Positions 45,955-53,874 of a stretch of DNA of 64,000 nt are shown here, one piece after another. Both the position numbers and the translations under genes were made by a program. Position 1 is the stretch's first letter. Every line of letters starts with the position of its first letter. The stretch lies in the NCBI RefSeq assembly GCF_003391395.1, contig NZ_CP024190.1, positions 3,658,001 to 3,722,000 on the forward strand, read 5' to 3'. The notes under the pieces are model-generated. The model did not search any database. It saw nothing but the letters and a program-made list of their open reading frames with translations, and was not told where the DNA came from. Origin of the DNA: Mycobacterium marinum. GTDB taxonomy: Bacteria > Actinomycetota > Actinomycetes > Mycobacteriales > Mycobacteriaceae.

Positions 45955-45999
45955 GATGGATGTTCCTTTCCGGTGTTGCGGTTTTGGGGTTGTCTGCTG

Positions 46000-47055
46000 T
46001 TAGGCCGTCGATGGTTTGCGTTCGTATGTGGTGTGCGCGCGCATGAGTTCGCCTGGGTTGGTTTGGGCGGCCATGAGTGACAGTTCGCCGCACAGCACGG
46101 TGGCCGCGCAGATTACGGCGAGCCGGCGTGCGTTGGCGCCGGGGGGCCGTTGTTCGCGGCATCCCAGCTGGGCGAGGTTGTCGGTGACGAAGTCCAGGTC
46201 TTTACCGTTGCCTACGGTGCCGACGATCAGGTTGGGAATGGTGCAGGAGAAGTACAGATCGCCGTCGCGGTCCTCGGCGTGTGTTACGCCTTGGGAGCCT
46301 GCGATGATGTTGGCGGCGTCTTGGCCGGTGGCGAGGTAGAAGGCCAGCAGCATGTTGGCGTAGTGCGCGTTGGCCGATCGGATGGTACCGGCTTGCAGGG
46401 TGCCGATGAGGTTCTTGCGGATGTTGAGCGCGGTGATCGCTGCCGCGCTGGTGTGCAGGTGCTGTTCGACGAGGTCGCGGGGAATCACGATCTCGGTGAC
46501 CACGTTTTTTCCGCGGCCTAGGATGCCGTTGATCGCGGTCGGCTTTTTGTCGCAGCACATATTGCCCGAGATCGATCCGTATTCCATCTGGGGATAGCGG
46601 GTCAGGATATGTGCGATCAGGTGGTCGGCCGCTAGTGTGGCCATGTTGTGGCCGCTGGCGTCGCCGGTGCGGAACTCGAATCGAATGAACAGTAGGTTCG
46701 CGGTGATCTGCGGGTGCATCCCGATCAACTCGGCGAAGCGGCTTGTTTGTCCGACAACCGCTGCTAGCTCTGCGAATTCGGTCTGCAGTTGGCGCGCGGT
46801 GTTTTTTGCGACGGCGGCATCGGGGGCGATCAGCAGGATCGACCTGGTCATCTTCTCGTCGATCAGGGTTGTGACAATGCCGTTTTCGGTCAGACGGGAC
46901 AGTTTGGCCCCGCGGCCAACGGACGGCCATACCGGTGATTCATAGGTGGCCAACGGTGCATGGGCGCTGAATTGCCCTTCGCTGCCCGAGATCTTGATGG
47001 GCCCCACCCAGCGTAGGGGGACATGCACCGAGAGCTGCTCCTGTTGTGTGGTCAT
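46000..47055 (-). CDS. mvaA: Hydroxymethylglutaryl-CoA reductase (class I, Streptomyces CL190-like)
   Basis: Reduces HMG-CoA to mevalonate with NADPH; committed step of the pathway. The 351-residue soluble enzyme has LATYESPVWPSVGRGAK, FRTGDASGHNMATLA (dinucleotide-binding DASGHNM), YGSISGNMCCDKKPTAIN (catalytic Lys) and the C-terminal TNPGELMRAH. No membrane domain. From memory it aligns almost end to end with the reductase of the Streptomyces sp. CL190 mevalonate cluster, so it groups with actinobacterial class I enzymes rather than the class II enzymes of Gram-positive cocci. ATG 47055 follows A-G-A-G-G-T by 8 bases. Confidence 0.97.
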   Translation of the reverse strand: MTTQQEQLSVHVPLRWVGPIKISGSEGQFSAHAPLATYESPVWPSVGRGAKLSRLTENGIVTTLIDEKMTRSILLIAPDAAVAKNTARQLQTEFAELAAVVGQTSRFAELIGMHPQITANLLFIRFEFRTGDASGHNMATLAADHLIAHILTRYPQMEYGSISGNMCCDKKPTAINGILGRGKNVVTEIVIPRDLVEQHLHTSAAAITALNIRKNLIGTLQAGTIRSANAHYANMLLAFYLATGQDAANIIAGSQGVTHAEDRDGDLYFSCTIPNLIVGTVGNGKDLDFVTDNLAQLGCREQRPPGANARRLAVICAATVLCGELSLMAAQTNPGELMRAHTTYERKPSTA

Positions 47056-47078
47056 TTGTGGTTACCTCTTTCGGGCTG

Positions 47079-48191
47079 TTAGAAGGATGTTGTTGTTGGA
47101 AGAGCAATATCGGCGGCGTTCACCGTTGGTGGGGCTATGTCGACGTCGAGGGGGCGGATGCCCGCGTGCAGCCAGCTACGGCCAAGCCCGGCCACATCGA
47201 CGGAGCTTCCTGCCAATGCAATCCCGCAGTCGCCACCTCCAGCACCGGAGGGTTTAGCGGCTGCGCCGCTGGTTTCTGCTGCGGCGCACAGCGCGTTGAG
47301 CCGCTCAGTAAAGATGCCCATTGCAGTAGCGCGGTCCAACTCGCACAGCAGATTCCGGAACTGACGCACATGCTCGCCGAGTCCCGCGCCAGCGGGCGCA
47401 GACCCGCAGCAGGAGGCCGTCGCAGGTGTCAGCAGGCCAATGGCGGCGTCGACACATTCTTCGGAAGACTCGCGGAACCGGCGCACAATCTCGTCGCGGG
47501 TTCGGTCGCCGGATGCCAGCCTGCCGATCCGGGCCGTGGTGGCCGCGGGAGCGCCCGTCCACCCGACGAGCAGACGTTCAGGCGGCGGCGCGACCGCGGC
47601 GATGACGTGGCCGGGCCATTCGGCGTGAACCGCCGAATGCAGGTCCGCGGCGGCGAGTTCGACGATGGCTTGGCGATCCGGGGAGCGGTAGGACAGCCAG
47701 CCTCCGAACACCGCCGCAGCCACGTCAACACCGGAGCCAGAGGTCGTCAGGCGCGCGGTCGCGATCAACGCAAGCCGGAATAAGGTCGTCCGGTCTACCG
47801 GGGCGCCCCATGCGGCGGTAACCGCATCAATCACCGCCACGGTGACAGCCCCACTGGAACCTAGGCCCAGCTTCACGCCACGCTCATGCAGCTGCGAGGT
47901 GATCGTCAGTCCGACGCCGCGGTCCGGGCAGTCCAGCCACTGGCGCGCGATGGCCACCGCGGATGCGATATGCGGCAGCTGCCGGGCTGCGACGGATCGG
48001 TCAGAATCCAAATCCACAGTGCCAGCTATCAGCTCGCTACTGACGGCGACCCCGCCACCGATGCCCAGATCCGCGGCCTGGACAGTGACATAGCGGTCCA
48101 TCGCAGCGACCAGCGCGCCACAGCCAGGCTCGACGACCGCGAACTCGCCCAGAATGACCAGTTTGCCCGGTGCTTTTCGGATGCTGTTCAC
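47079..48191 (-). CDS. mvaK2: Phosphomevalonate kinase
   Basis: GHMP-kinase enzyme phosphorylating 5-phosphomevalonate. Motif 1 RKAPGKLVILGEFAVVEPG, ATP-binding motif 2 GVKLGLGSSGAVTVAVI near residue 110, SGSGVDVAAAVFGGW with the likely catalytic Asp, and motif 3 AKPSGAGGGDCGIAL near 315. 370 residues. GTG 48191 overlaps the mvaD stop as GTGA, implying translational coupling. Assigned as phosphomevalonate rather than mevalonate kinase by the EFAVVEPG start and PSGAGGGDC motif; mevalonate kinase is the neighbouring gene with GEHLVVHG. Confidence 0.93.
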   Translation of the reverse strand: MNSIRKAPGKLVILGEFAVVEPGCGALVAAMDRYVTVQAADLGIGGGVAVSSELIAGTVDLDSDRSVAARQLPHIASAVAIARQWLDCPDRGVGLTITSQLHERGVKLGLGSSGAVTVAVIDAVTAAWGAPVDRTTLFRLALIATARLTTSGSGVDVAAAVFGGWLSYRSPDRQAIVELAAADLHSAVHAEWPGHVIAAVAPPPERLLVGWTGAPAATTARIGRLASGDRTRDEIVRRFRESSEECVDAAIGLLTPATASCCGSAPAGAGLGEHVRQFRNLLCELDRATAMGIFTERLNALCAAAETSGAAAKPSGAGGGDCGIALAGSSVDVAGLGRSWLHAGIRPLDVDIAPPTVNAADIALPTTTSF

Positions 48192-49198
48192 CGCGTGGCC
48201 TTCTCTACAAGAGCCACCCCGGGCCCCGGATGGGCCACCACCACCGTCTGGACCTGACTCAGCTCCTTCAGCGAGGCCGCGATGAGTGGCGCATCATCGC
48301 GCGAGCAGAGCACCTTCACGTTGGGACCGGCGTCCATCGTCAGGTAGGCCGCGATGCCGTCGCCGCGCATCGCGACGACCCGGTCGATTACCTGTAGCGA
48401 GGCCGCACTGATGTATCGAACAGCGGGCCGGGCGGCCAGCATGGTGGCGTGCATGCCCATCGCGTTGGCCTCGGCGATCGCACCGGCGCCGTGCAAGTCG
48501 CCGGCGGCAAGCGCGGCCTGCATCGCGTGCAGGTCATCACCGCTGGCGTCAGCCCAGGCTCGATACAGCGGAGAAGTCTTGACGGTCTGGCTCATTGCCG
48601 CCCGGCTCGAGATCTGCTTGGCCCCGGCCTCGACCACAACGGCCACCAACGCTAGATCAAGCGCGACATCGATTGGCTCGGCATAGGATTGGGCATCACC
48701 GTCGGCTCCAATCGCGGCACCGGCGTGCCACACCGAGAACCCGCCGAACACCGAACGACTCGCCGAGCCTGAACCACGACGCGCCAGCCGGGACAGTTCC
48801 CGGACATCGGTGTCCAACCCGTAGGCCGCACACGCAGCGGCGGCCAGCGCGGCGAAGCCACTCGCCGATGAGGCCAACCCAGCTCCGGTGGGCCCCGCAT
48901 TGTGGGTATCAACGATCGCCGGGGCCCGCGACTTCACCCGCACTCGCAGCAGATCCAAGAATTCGGTAACTCGGGTCGAAAAAGCCTCCGGCGCCGGCTT
49001 CCCGGCCATCATCACGATATCCGGACCAACTCCACCGCCGGTGGGCCCGACCTCGACGGTGGTCGTAGTCGGGAAGATGTCCAGGGTCATCGACAGGCTC
49101 GAGGTCATCGGAAGCATGAACTCTTCGTCGCGCTTGCCCCAGTACTTGATCAGCGCGATGTTGGGATGAGCGACCGCGGTCGCCGCTGCTGCGCTCAC
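48188..49198 (-). CDS. mvaD: Diphosphomevalonate decarboxylase
   Basis: ATP-dependent decarboxylation of mevalonate diphosphate to IPP. Family motifs: NIALIKYWGKRDEEFMLPMT, STSLS-like SSLSMTLD, GLASSASGFAALAAAA (ATP site), GSGSASRSVFGGF and YLTMDAGPNVK containing the catalytic Asp. 336 residues, normal size. Start GTG 49198 overlaps the mevalonate kinase stop by four bases (GTGA), and its own stop overlaps the phosphomevalonate kinase start, so the three kinase-fold genes form a coupled unit. Confidence 0.97.
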   Translation of the reverse strand: MSAAAATAVAHPNIALIKYWGKRDEEFMLPMTSSLSMTLDIFPTTTTVEVGPTGGGVGPDIVMMAGKPAPEAFSTRVTEFLDLLRVRVKSRAPAIVDTHNAGPTGAGLASSASGFAALAAAACAAYGLDTDVRELSRLARRGSGSASRSVFGGFSVWHAGAAIGADGDAQSYAEPIDVALDLALVAVVVEAGAKQISSRAAMSQTVKTSPLYRAWADASGDDLHAMQAALAAGDLHGAGAIAEANAMGMHATMLAARPAVRYISAASLQVIDRVVAMRGDGIAAYLTMDAGPNVKVLCSRDDAPLIAASLKELSQVQTVVVAHPGPGVALVEKATR

Positions 49199-50193
49199 GG
49201 CGCAACCTCGCGACCCGATGCGCTCGCGGTGAGCCGTCCGGCGAAGGAGTCGAGCGCGACAGCCCAGGTAGCCACCGCGCCGGCCTTACGCATTGCCTCA
49301 CCGATGACTTGCGCGTGGACCCAATCGCGGGCAAGTGCGAGCGCGCATCCGCCGCGACCGCTGCCAGTGAGTTTGGCGCCCATTGCGCCACTGGTGTTGG
49401 CCGCCTCGATGAGACCCTCCAGCCGCGGCGTGGACAGGTTCAGCCCGCGGAGCAGGTCGTGGTTGCGAGCCATCGCTGCCCCGAGTGCGGTGAGATCGCC
49501 TTGCTGCAGGTCGATGGCCGCGCGACCGACCAGAGCATCGAGTTGCTCGACGAGCCAGTCCCGACGAGCCAAGCCGTCTCTGTCGGCAGTCAAGATTGCC
49601 GCGACCTCAGCGACGGAGTCTTTGGTCGCGCTGATCTCGCCGCTGTCAGCCACCACAAACACCCCTACCGGCGCCGGGCTCACCGGCCGGACAGCCCCCC
49701 GGTGGAACACAATGGGCCCGTCAGCGCCGGTAGCGGCCGCATCCACCCCACTGGGTGTTCCGTGCGCGGTTCGCTCCCTGGACTGAACCAGCTCATAGAT
49801 CTGCATGGCGGTCAGCTTGCGCTCGAAAAGGTCGGCAAGCGCCAGCACCACCGCTCGCACCACCGCCGCGCTCGACCCCAACCCACGCCCGCATGGCACG
49901 ACGTGCGACACCTCGACAACCACGCCTGACGCGACTGCGGCTGGCACGTCGAACCGTTCAGCGAAGTCTGAGATCAGCGACGCCATGTCTAGGCCCATCG
50001 ACCCCACCGTTGGCTGCCGGACCGGGGTTGGTGCCGGGCCCCGGTGTGCGGTCGCCGTCTCGACCAATATTGGGATCGGAATGGCCAGTGCGGCCGCCCC
50101 ATGCACCACCAGGTGCTCGCCTAGGACGATCGCTTTCCCGGTCGCCGTTCCCACACCCGATCTCGAACGTGCCTTCATCGCGGGATGACTCAC
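49195..50193 (-). CDS. mvaK1: Mevalonate kinase
   Basis: GHMP kinase making 5-phosphomevalonate. Motifs: TATGKAIVLGEHLVVHG, GRGLGSSAAVVRAVVLAL, GTPSGVDAAATGADGP with the catalytic Asp, and KLTGSGRGGCALAL. GTG 50193 is preferred as start: AGGG lies 6 bases upstream and it begins 14 bases after the idi stop. A longer in-frame reading to 50274 would overlap idi, and the ATG at 50178 lacks a close ribosome-binding site. About 332 residues. Confidence 0.95.
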   Translation of the reverse strand: MSHPAMKARSRSGVGTATGKAIVLGEHLVVHGAAALAIPIPILVETATAHRGPAPTPVRQPTVGSMGLDMASLISDFAERFDVPAAVASGVVVEVSHVVPCGRGLGSSAAVVRAVVLALADLFERKLTAMQIYELVQSRERTAHGTPSGVDAAATGADGPIVFHRGAVRPVSPAPVGVFVVADSGEISATKDSVAEVAAILTADRDGLARRDWLVEQLDALVGRAAIDLQQGDLTALGAAMARNHDLLRGLNLSTPRLEGLIEAANTSGAMGAKLTGSGRGGCALALARDWVHAQVIGEAMRKAGAVATWAVALDSFAGRLTASASGREVAP

Positions 50194-50207
50194 TTGTTGC
50201 CCTATCG

Positions 50208-50744
50208 CTAGTAGATCTCTTGCGTGAACTGGGCGAAAGCGACTCGGGCGGCGCCTAATACGGTGAGGAACCAACCGGAGAAACTATCCGCTTCGAGCAG
50301 CTGGGCCAGTTCGGCCGCGGTCACCATGCGCACTTCCGAGACCTCGTCGGGGTCCGGTTGTGGCGGACCCGAGATTCGCCCCACGTACAGGTGGTTGAAC
50401 TCATGCTCGACCAGACCTGTCTGCGCATCGGCGTGGCGATACGTCACCGTCCCTGCCGGTACGAGTTCGACGTCGAGCCCGAGCTCTTCGCGCACCCGGC
50501 GCTGCGCGGCCACCCGCGGGCTCTCCCCAGGAAACGGGTGTCCGCAACACGCGTTCGACAGGACTCCTGGCCAGTGATACTTGCCCGCGGCACGGCGCTG
50601 CAGTGCCATTCGCCCGGACTCATCAAATAGAAACACCGAGAACGCGCGATGCAGCAGCCCCGGCGCTTCATGCGCAGCGATCTTCTCAGCCACACCCTGC
50701 GTGACGCCACCGGCATCAACCAACTCCAACATGATCTCCGGCAT
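50208..50744 (-). CDS. idi: Isopentenyl-diphosphate delta-isomerase, type I (Nudix)
   Basis: Interconverts IPP and DMAPP, supplying the allylic primer for prenyl synthases; essential when IPP comes only from mevalonate. 178 residues with SNACCGHPFPGES (catalytic Cys before GHP), Nudix-like RVAAQRRVREELGLDVEL and EHEFNHLYVG with the second catalytic acidic residue. ATG 50744 follows AAGGA by about 9 bases. Streptomyces mevalonate clusters as I remember them carry the unrelated FMN-dependent type II enzyme, so this component differs. The 182-bp gap to the upstream prenyl synthase gene holds no gene. Confidence 0.95.
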   Translation of the reverse strand: MPEIMLELVDAGGVTQGVAEKIAAHEAPGLLHRAFSVFLFDESGRMALQRRAAGKYHWPGVLSNACCGHPFPGESPRVAAQRRVREELGLDVELVPAGTVTYRHADAQTGLVEHEFNHLYVGRISGPPQPDPDEVSEVRMVTAAELAQLLEADSFSGWFLTVLGAARVAFAQFTQEIY

Positions 50745-50926
50745 TTCAAGCAGTCCTTTCAGCGTGGTCCGGCAAATCCCCGGAAGCAGTTCCCCATCGC
50801 CGCATCGTCGCGGCCTACCAAATCGTCAACCGCTACTGAACTGCTGGCCGCTTACCCGACAACCAAGAAGTGCAGCAAGGGGGCCTCTCGGGCCGTTCTG
50901 ATTTCATTTCGGCTCGGTGTAAGAAG

Positions 50927-51964
50927 TCACCGGTCGCGGGCAATGACCAATTGCGTCAACGCAATCAGATCTTCTGATCGCGCCGAGTCAGGTAGTGCCG
51001 CCAGCGCGGCACCGATGCATTCATCGGCCTGCCGCTCGGCGGCTTTGCGGCCCCCCGCGGTCTCCACCAAGTCGATCGCCTGCCGCACTTCATCGGCTGA
51101 CATCGGCTCTTCAGCCCCATAAAGCTGCGCCAAGCTAGCCGCCGCCTCCGTACCAGAGCCCAAGGCGGCGACCACCGGAAAAGTCTTCTTGCGGCGGGCC
51201 AGATCACTACCGACCGGCTTACCGGTGACATTCGGATCTCCCCAGAGACCCATCACATCATCGACGATCTGGAACGCCAAGCCCAGTTGGAAACCGAACT
51301 GATGCATCGCCGTCACCGTGGCAGGATCCGCATTCGCGGCCAACGCCCCTAACGCACAGGAACAACCCATCAATCCCGCCGTCTTGCCGGCCGCCATTTC
51401 CAGATAGCCATCAACGCTCACCGACTCGCGTGTCTCAAAGTCACAATCTTCGAACTGGCCATCGCACAAAGTCACACACGAGGATTCCAACCTCATAACG
51501 GCGTTCGCCGCAACCTCAGGCTCCAACATCTCAACCAACACACGGCCAGCCAACGCGTGCAACGCATCTCCGAGGACAATCGCATTGGTCTCACCCCACA
51601 CCGCCCATACCGTCGCCCTACCCCGGCGAGTGGCATCGCGATCCATCACGTCGTCATGAACCAACGAGAAGTTGTGCATCAACTCCACCGCCGCCGCCAC
51701 AGGAGCTGCGGCACGCGCATCACCACACGCCGACGCCGCCCCAAACGCCAACGCCGCCCGAATCGACTTGCCAGACGAACCATCTACCGGCACCCCATTG
51801 ACGTCCCACCAGCCGAGGTGATATCCGGCCATCTTGGCCAACGGCTCACTCAACCACCCCACTGCTGTCCGCAAGACCGGATCGCATTCTTGCCGAGCAT
51901 TTTTCAGCAGCGCCCGAGCTGCGTTCGGGGTCGCATTGGCAACATTGACCATGCCCAACGACAT
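50927..51964 (-). CDS. Prenyl diphosphate synthase, cluster copy 2 (FPP/GGPP synthase)
   Basis: Close paralogue of the gene at 43734-44771, same strand and same length (345 residues). First motif DDVMD in FSLVHDDVMDRDATRRGR, second DDVMG in FQIVDDVMGLWGDPNVTGKP. Start ATG 51964, with AGGAG 7 bases upstream. The sequence around the start, including upstream bases CTCCTCACATCAGA on the plus strand, is shared with copy 1, so the duplication included the leader. Some catalytic-neighbour residues differ (FEDCDFETRES here against VDDGDFETPKR), leaving room for different product length or regulation. First gene of the minus-strand mevalonate unit and nearest to the divergent terpene synthase. Confidence 0.93.
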   Translation of the reverse strand: MSLGMVNVANATPNAARALLKNARQECDPVLRTAVGWLSEPLAKMAGYHLGWWDVNGVPVDGSSGKSIRAALAFGAASACGDARAAAPVAAAVELMHNFSLVHDDVMDRDATRRGRATVWAVWGETNAIVLGDALHALAGRVLVEMLEPEVAANAVMRLESSCVTLCDGQFEDCDFETRESVSVDGYLEMAAGKTAGLMGCSCALGALAANADPATVTAMHQFGFQLGLAFQIVDDVMGLWGDPNVTGKPVGSDLARRKKTFPVVAALGSGTEAAASLAQLYGAEEPMSADEVRQAIDLVETAGGRKAAERQADECIGAALAALPDSARSEDLIALTQLVIARDR

Positions 51965-52577
51965 CGACCAACTCCTCACATCAGAAGAAACCTGTCCGCG
52001 AACCACAAGCGGTGACGAGCAGTGTCCGGTACCGGTCTCAACAACTTCTCAATGAGCTGACCTGCGGCGCTCGTTGGACCGCAGAAGCATGTCGATCCGG
52101 TAGGGATCAGCCGAATACCCAAGTGCGATCTGGATTTAACATGTACGTAATAGATGTCTGGGTGAGTCGATTAGGACCGACGCCCAGCGCCGCTCGCCTC
52201 CCCCCGGGACGCATGCCAGCCGCCCCAGATGCGGCCATCGCGGCCGCGGGGCGGAACCCGCAGGCAGGTGCGTTTTGGTACCCATATTCAGGATGCGACG
52301 CCGGCGGCGATGAGAGTGCGAGACTTCGTGAAGATGTCGCTCTTGCAGGGATTTAACTCCGCTCAGCCGCTCGCCCGGCCTCGATCACACACGCCCGAAG
52401 GGCTCGCCATTCACATCGCACCTTGCGACGCCGAAACATCAAGCTGCCCAGCTTGATCACACTCCTTTCGCGGCGAGACACTCCGCCACGGTTCAAGATC
52501 CGTTGAGAATCCATTGAGGACGGGTCTGTTCAATCAGCGGCGGAACTTCCCAGTAGCGCAACGGAAATGGACTCCAA
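51965..52577. promoter_or_regulatory. Divergent control region between prenyl synthase operon and terpene synthase
   Basis: 613 bp without a convincing gene. It must contain promoters for the mevalonate operon (leftward) and the terpene synthase (rightward). A locally AT-rich patch at about 52131-52162 includes the palindrome T-A-C-G-T-A and T-A-A-T-A-G, which could serve as a -10-type element or operator. No regulator gene is encoded within the cluster. No riboswitch or RNA gene recognised. Confidence 0.5.
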
Positions 52578-53594
52578 GTGAACGTTATTGACTTCCCCCA
52601 GGTCGACTTGGGTACCGAGGCGACAATCAGCCCCGATGTCGACAACGCAGGGGAACACCTGAAGACATGGTCTCGTGCCACAGGCATCGTCCTCGACGGC
52701 CCCAACGGTGACGCCTTCGATGCACTCGCGCAGCATCGCCTGGCGGCATGGACCTATCCGGCGGCAACCGGTGCGGAGCTTGATCTGATGGCGGACTGGA
52801 TCGGTTGGCTCTTTGCCTTCGACGACGTTTTCGATGAATCGATAGACGGCTGCGATCAGGACTTTGCCATTGCGACGGCGGCGGCCACCAACACCGTCTA
52901 CACCGGGCTGCCCTCAGCACCCCCGAGCCCAGTAGTCAGGCCCTATGTGGTGGCGTTGGAGGATCTTTGGGAGCGGACCACCCAGGGCATGCCGGCGTAC
53001 TGGTGCAGACGACTGGCCAACGACATGGTCGATTACGTCAACTCCTACCGAAGCCATGCCCTGATCAACGCATCACGCATTGCGCTCGACGAACAGTCAT
53101 ATCGAGCCCACCGGCTGATCTCCAGCGCAGTATTCATCACGCTCGACCTCGGCGAAGCCGCCGCTAGACGTGCCCTATCGGAGTCGCTGTTGGTGCACCC
53201 ATACATACGGGCCGCTCGCGAAGCCGCCAACAACATCGTGTCCTGGAGCAACGACCTCTACTCCGCGCCCAAAGAGCTCAGTCTGGGCGACCTGTGCAAC
53301 TACGTCGCCGTCCTGCAGTCTCAGGATGATCTCACGACTGCGCAAGCAGCCGACCGGGTCAGTCAGTACCTGCACGAGGAGATCGCGCGCTTCGATCAAA
53401 CCAAACAGCTCATCCACACCCACCTCATCCCACGCCTGCCAACCGAAGATCAACAAGGCGTGATCTCCATGCTGGATACCTGCAGCAACTGGATAACCGG
53501 CAACGTGGCGTGGTCATTGGAGACCGCACGCTACGCATCGCGCGCCATCGACATGGAGCGCGAAAAGGAAGTGTTCGGGGACTTGCGAACCTAG
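52578..53594 (+). CDS. Class I terpene synthase (cyclase)
   Basis: Ionises a prenyl diphosphate with Mg2+ and cyclises it. 338 residues, the usual length for bacterial single-domain class I cyclases. All hallmark sites are present: Asp-rich DDVFD at 82-86 (FAFDDVFDE), NSE triad Asn225-Ser229-Glu233 (SNDLYSAPKE), Arg179 exactly 46 residues before Asn225 as the expected pyrophosphate sensor, and the C-terminal Arg-Tyr pair at 318-319 (ETARYASRA). Start is GTG 52578; the ribosome-binding site is weak. Substrate (FPP or GGPP) and product cannot be told from sequence; the adjacent prenyl synthases make either possible. Divergent from the mevalonate operon and followed after 280 bp by the NphT7-like gene. 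Confidence 0.93.
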   Translation: MNVIDFPQVDLGTEATISPDVDNAGEHLKTWSRATGIVLDGPNGDAFDALAQHRLAAWTYPAATGAELDLMADWIGWLFAFDDVFDESIDGCDQDFAIATAAATNTVYTGLPSAPPSPVVRPYVVALEDLWERTTQGMPAYWCRRLANDMVDYVNSYRSHALINASRIALDEQSYRAHRLISSAVFITLDLGEAAARRALSESLLVHPYIRAAREAANNIVSWSNDLYSAPKELSLGDLCNYVAVLQSQDDLTTAQAADRVSQYLHEEIARFDQTKQLIHTHLIPRLPTEDQQGVISMLDTCSNWITGNVAWSLETARYASRAIDMEREKEVFGDLRT

Positions 53595-53874
53595 GACTCG
53601 CATTAACTCCCAGGGGCCGCGGCGAACATCAGCACACGAAAAGGCGCGGCCGTGAGCGAAAAGAAACTGGCGACTGTTGGTTCAGCCGGGTAGTTCACGG
53701 CCGGCGTCTTGGCCGCGGTCGTCCGCAGGACAACACCAAAATCCAAGACCCCAAATCAACTCGACCACAACTGCATCCACGGTGACCGGGCCAGCGCCAT
53801 CCACACGCTGTCAACGGTCACCCATTCGACACTGATCTCGCAATAACTTCCACAACAATTTCCTGGAGGAGATC

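Noticed and set aside
53595..53874. Possible small gene between terpene synthase and the NphT7-like gene
   Set aside because: 280 bp with only a Arg/Gly-rich shadow frame overlapping the terpene synthase end; no motif or ribosome-binding site.
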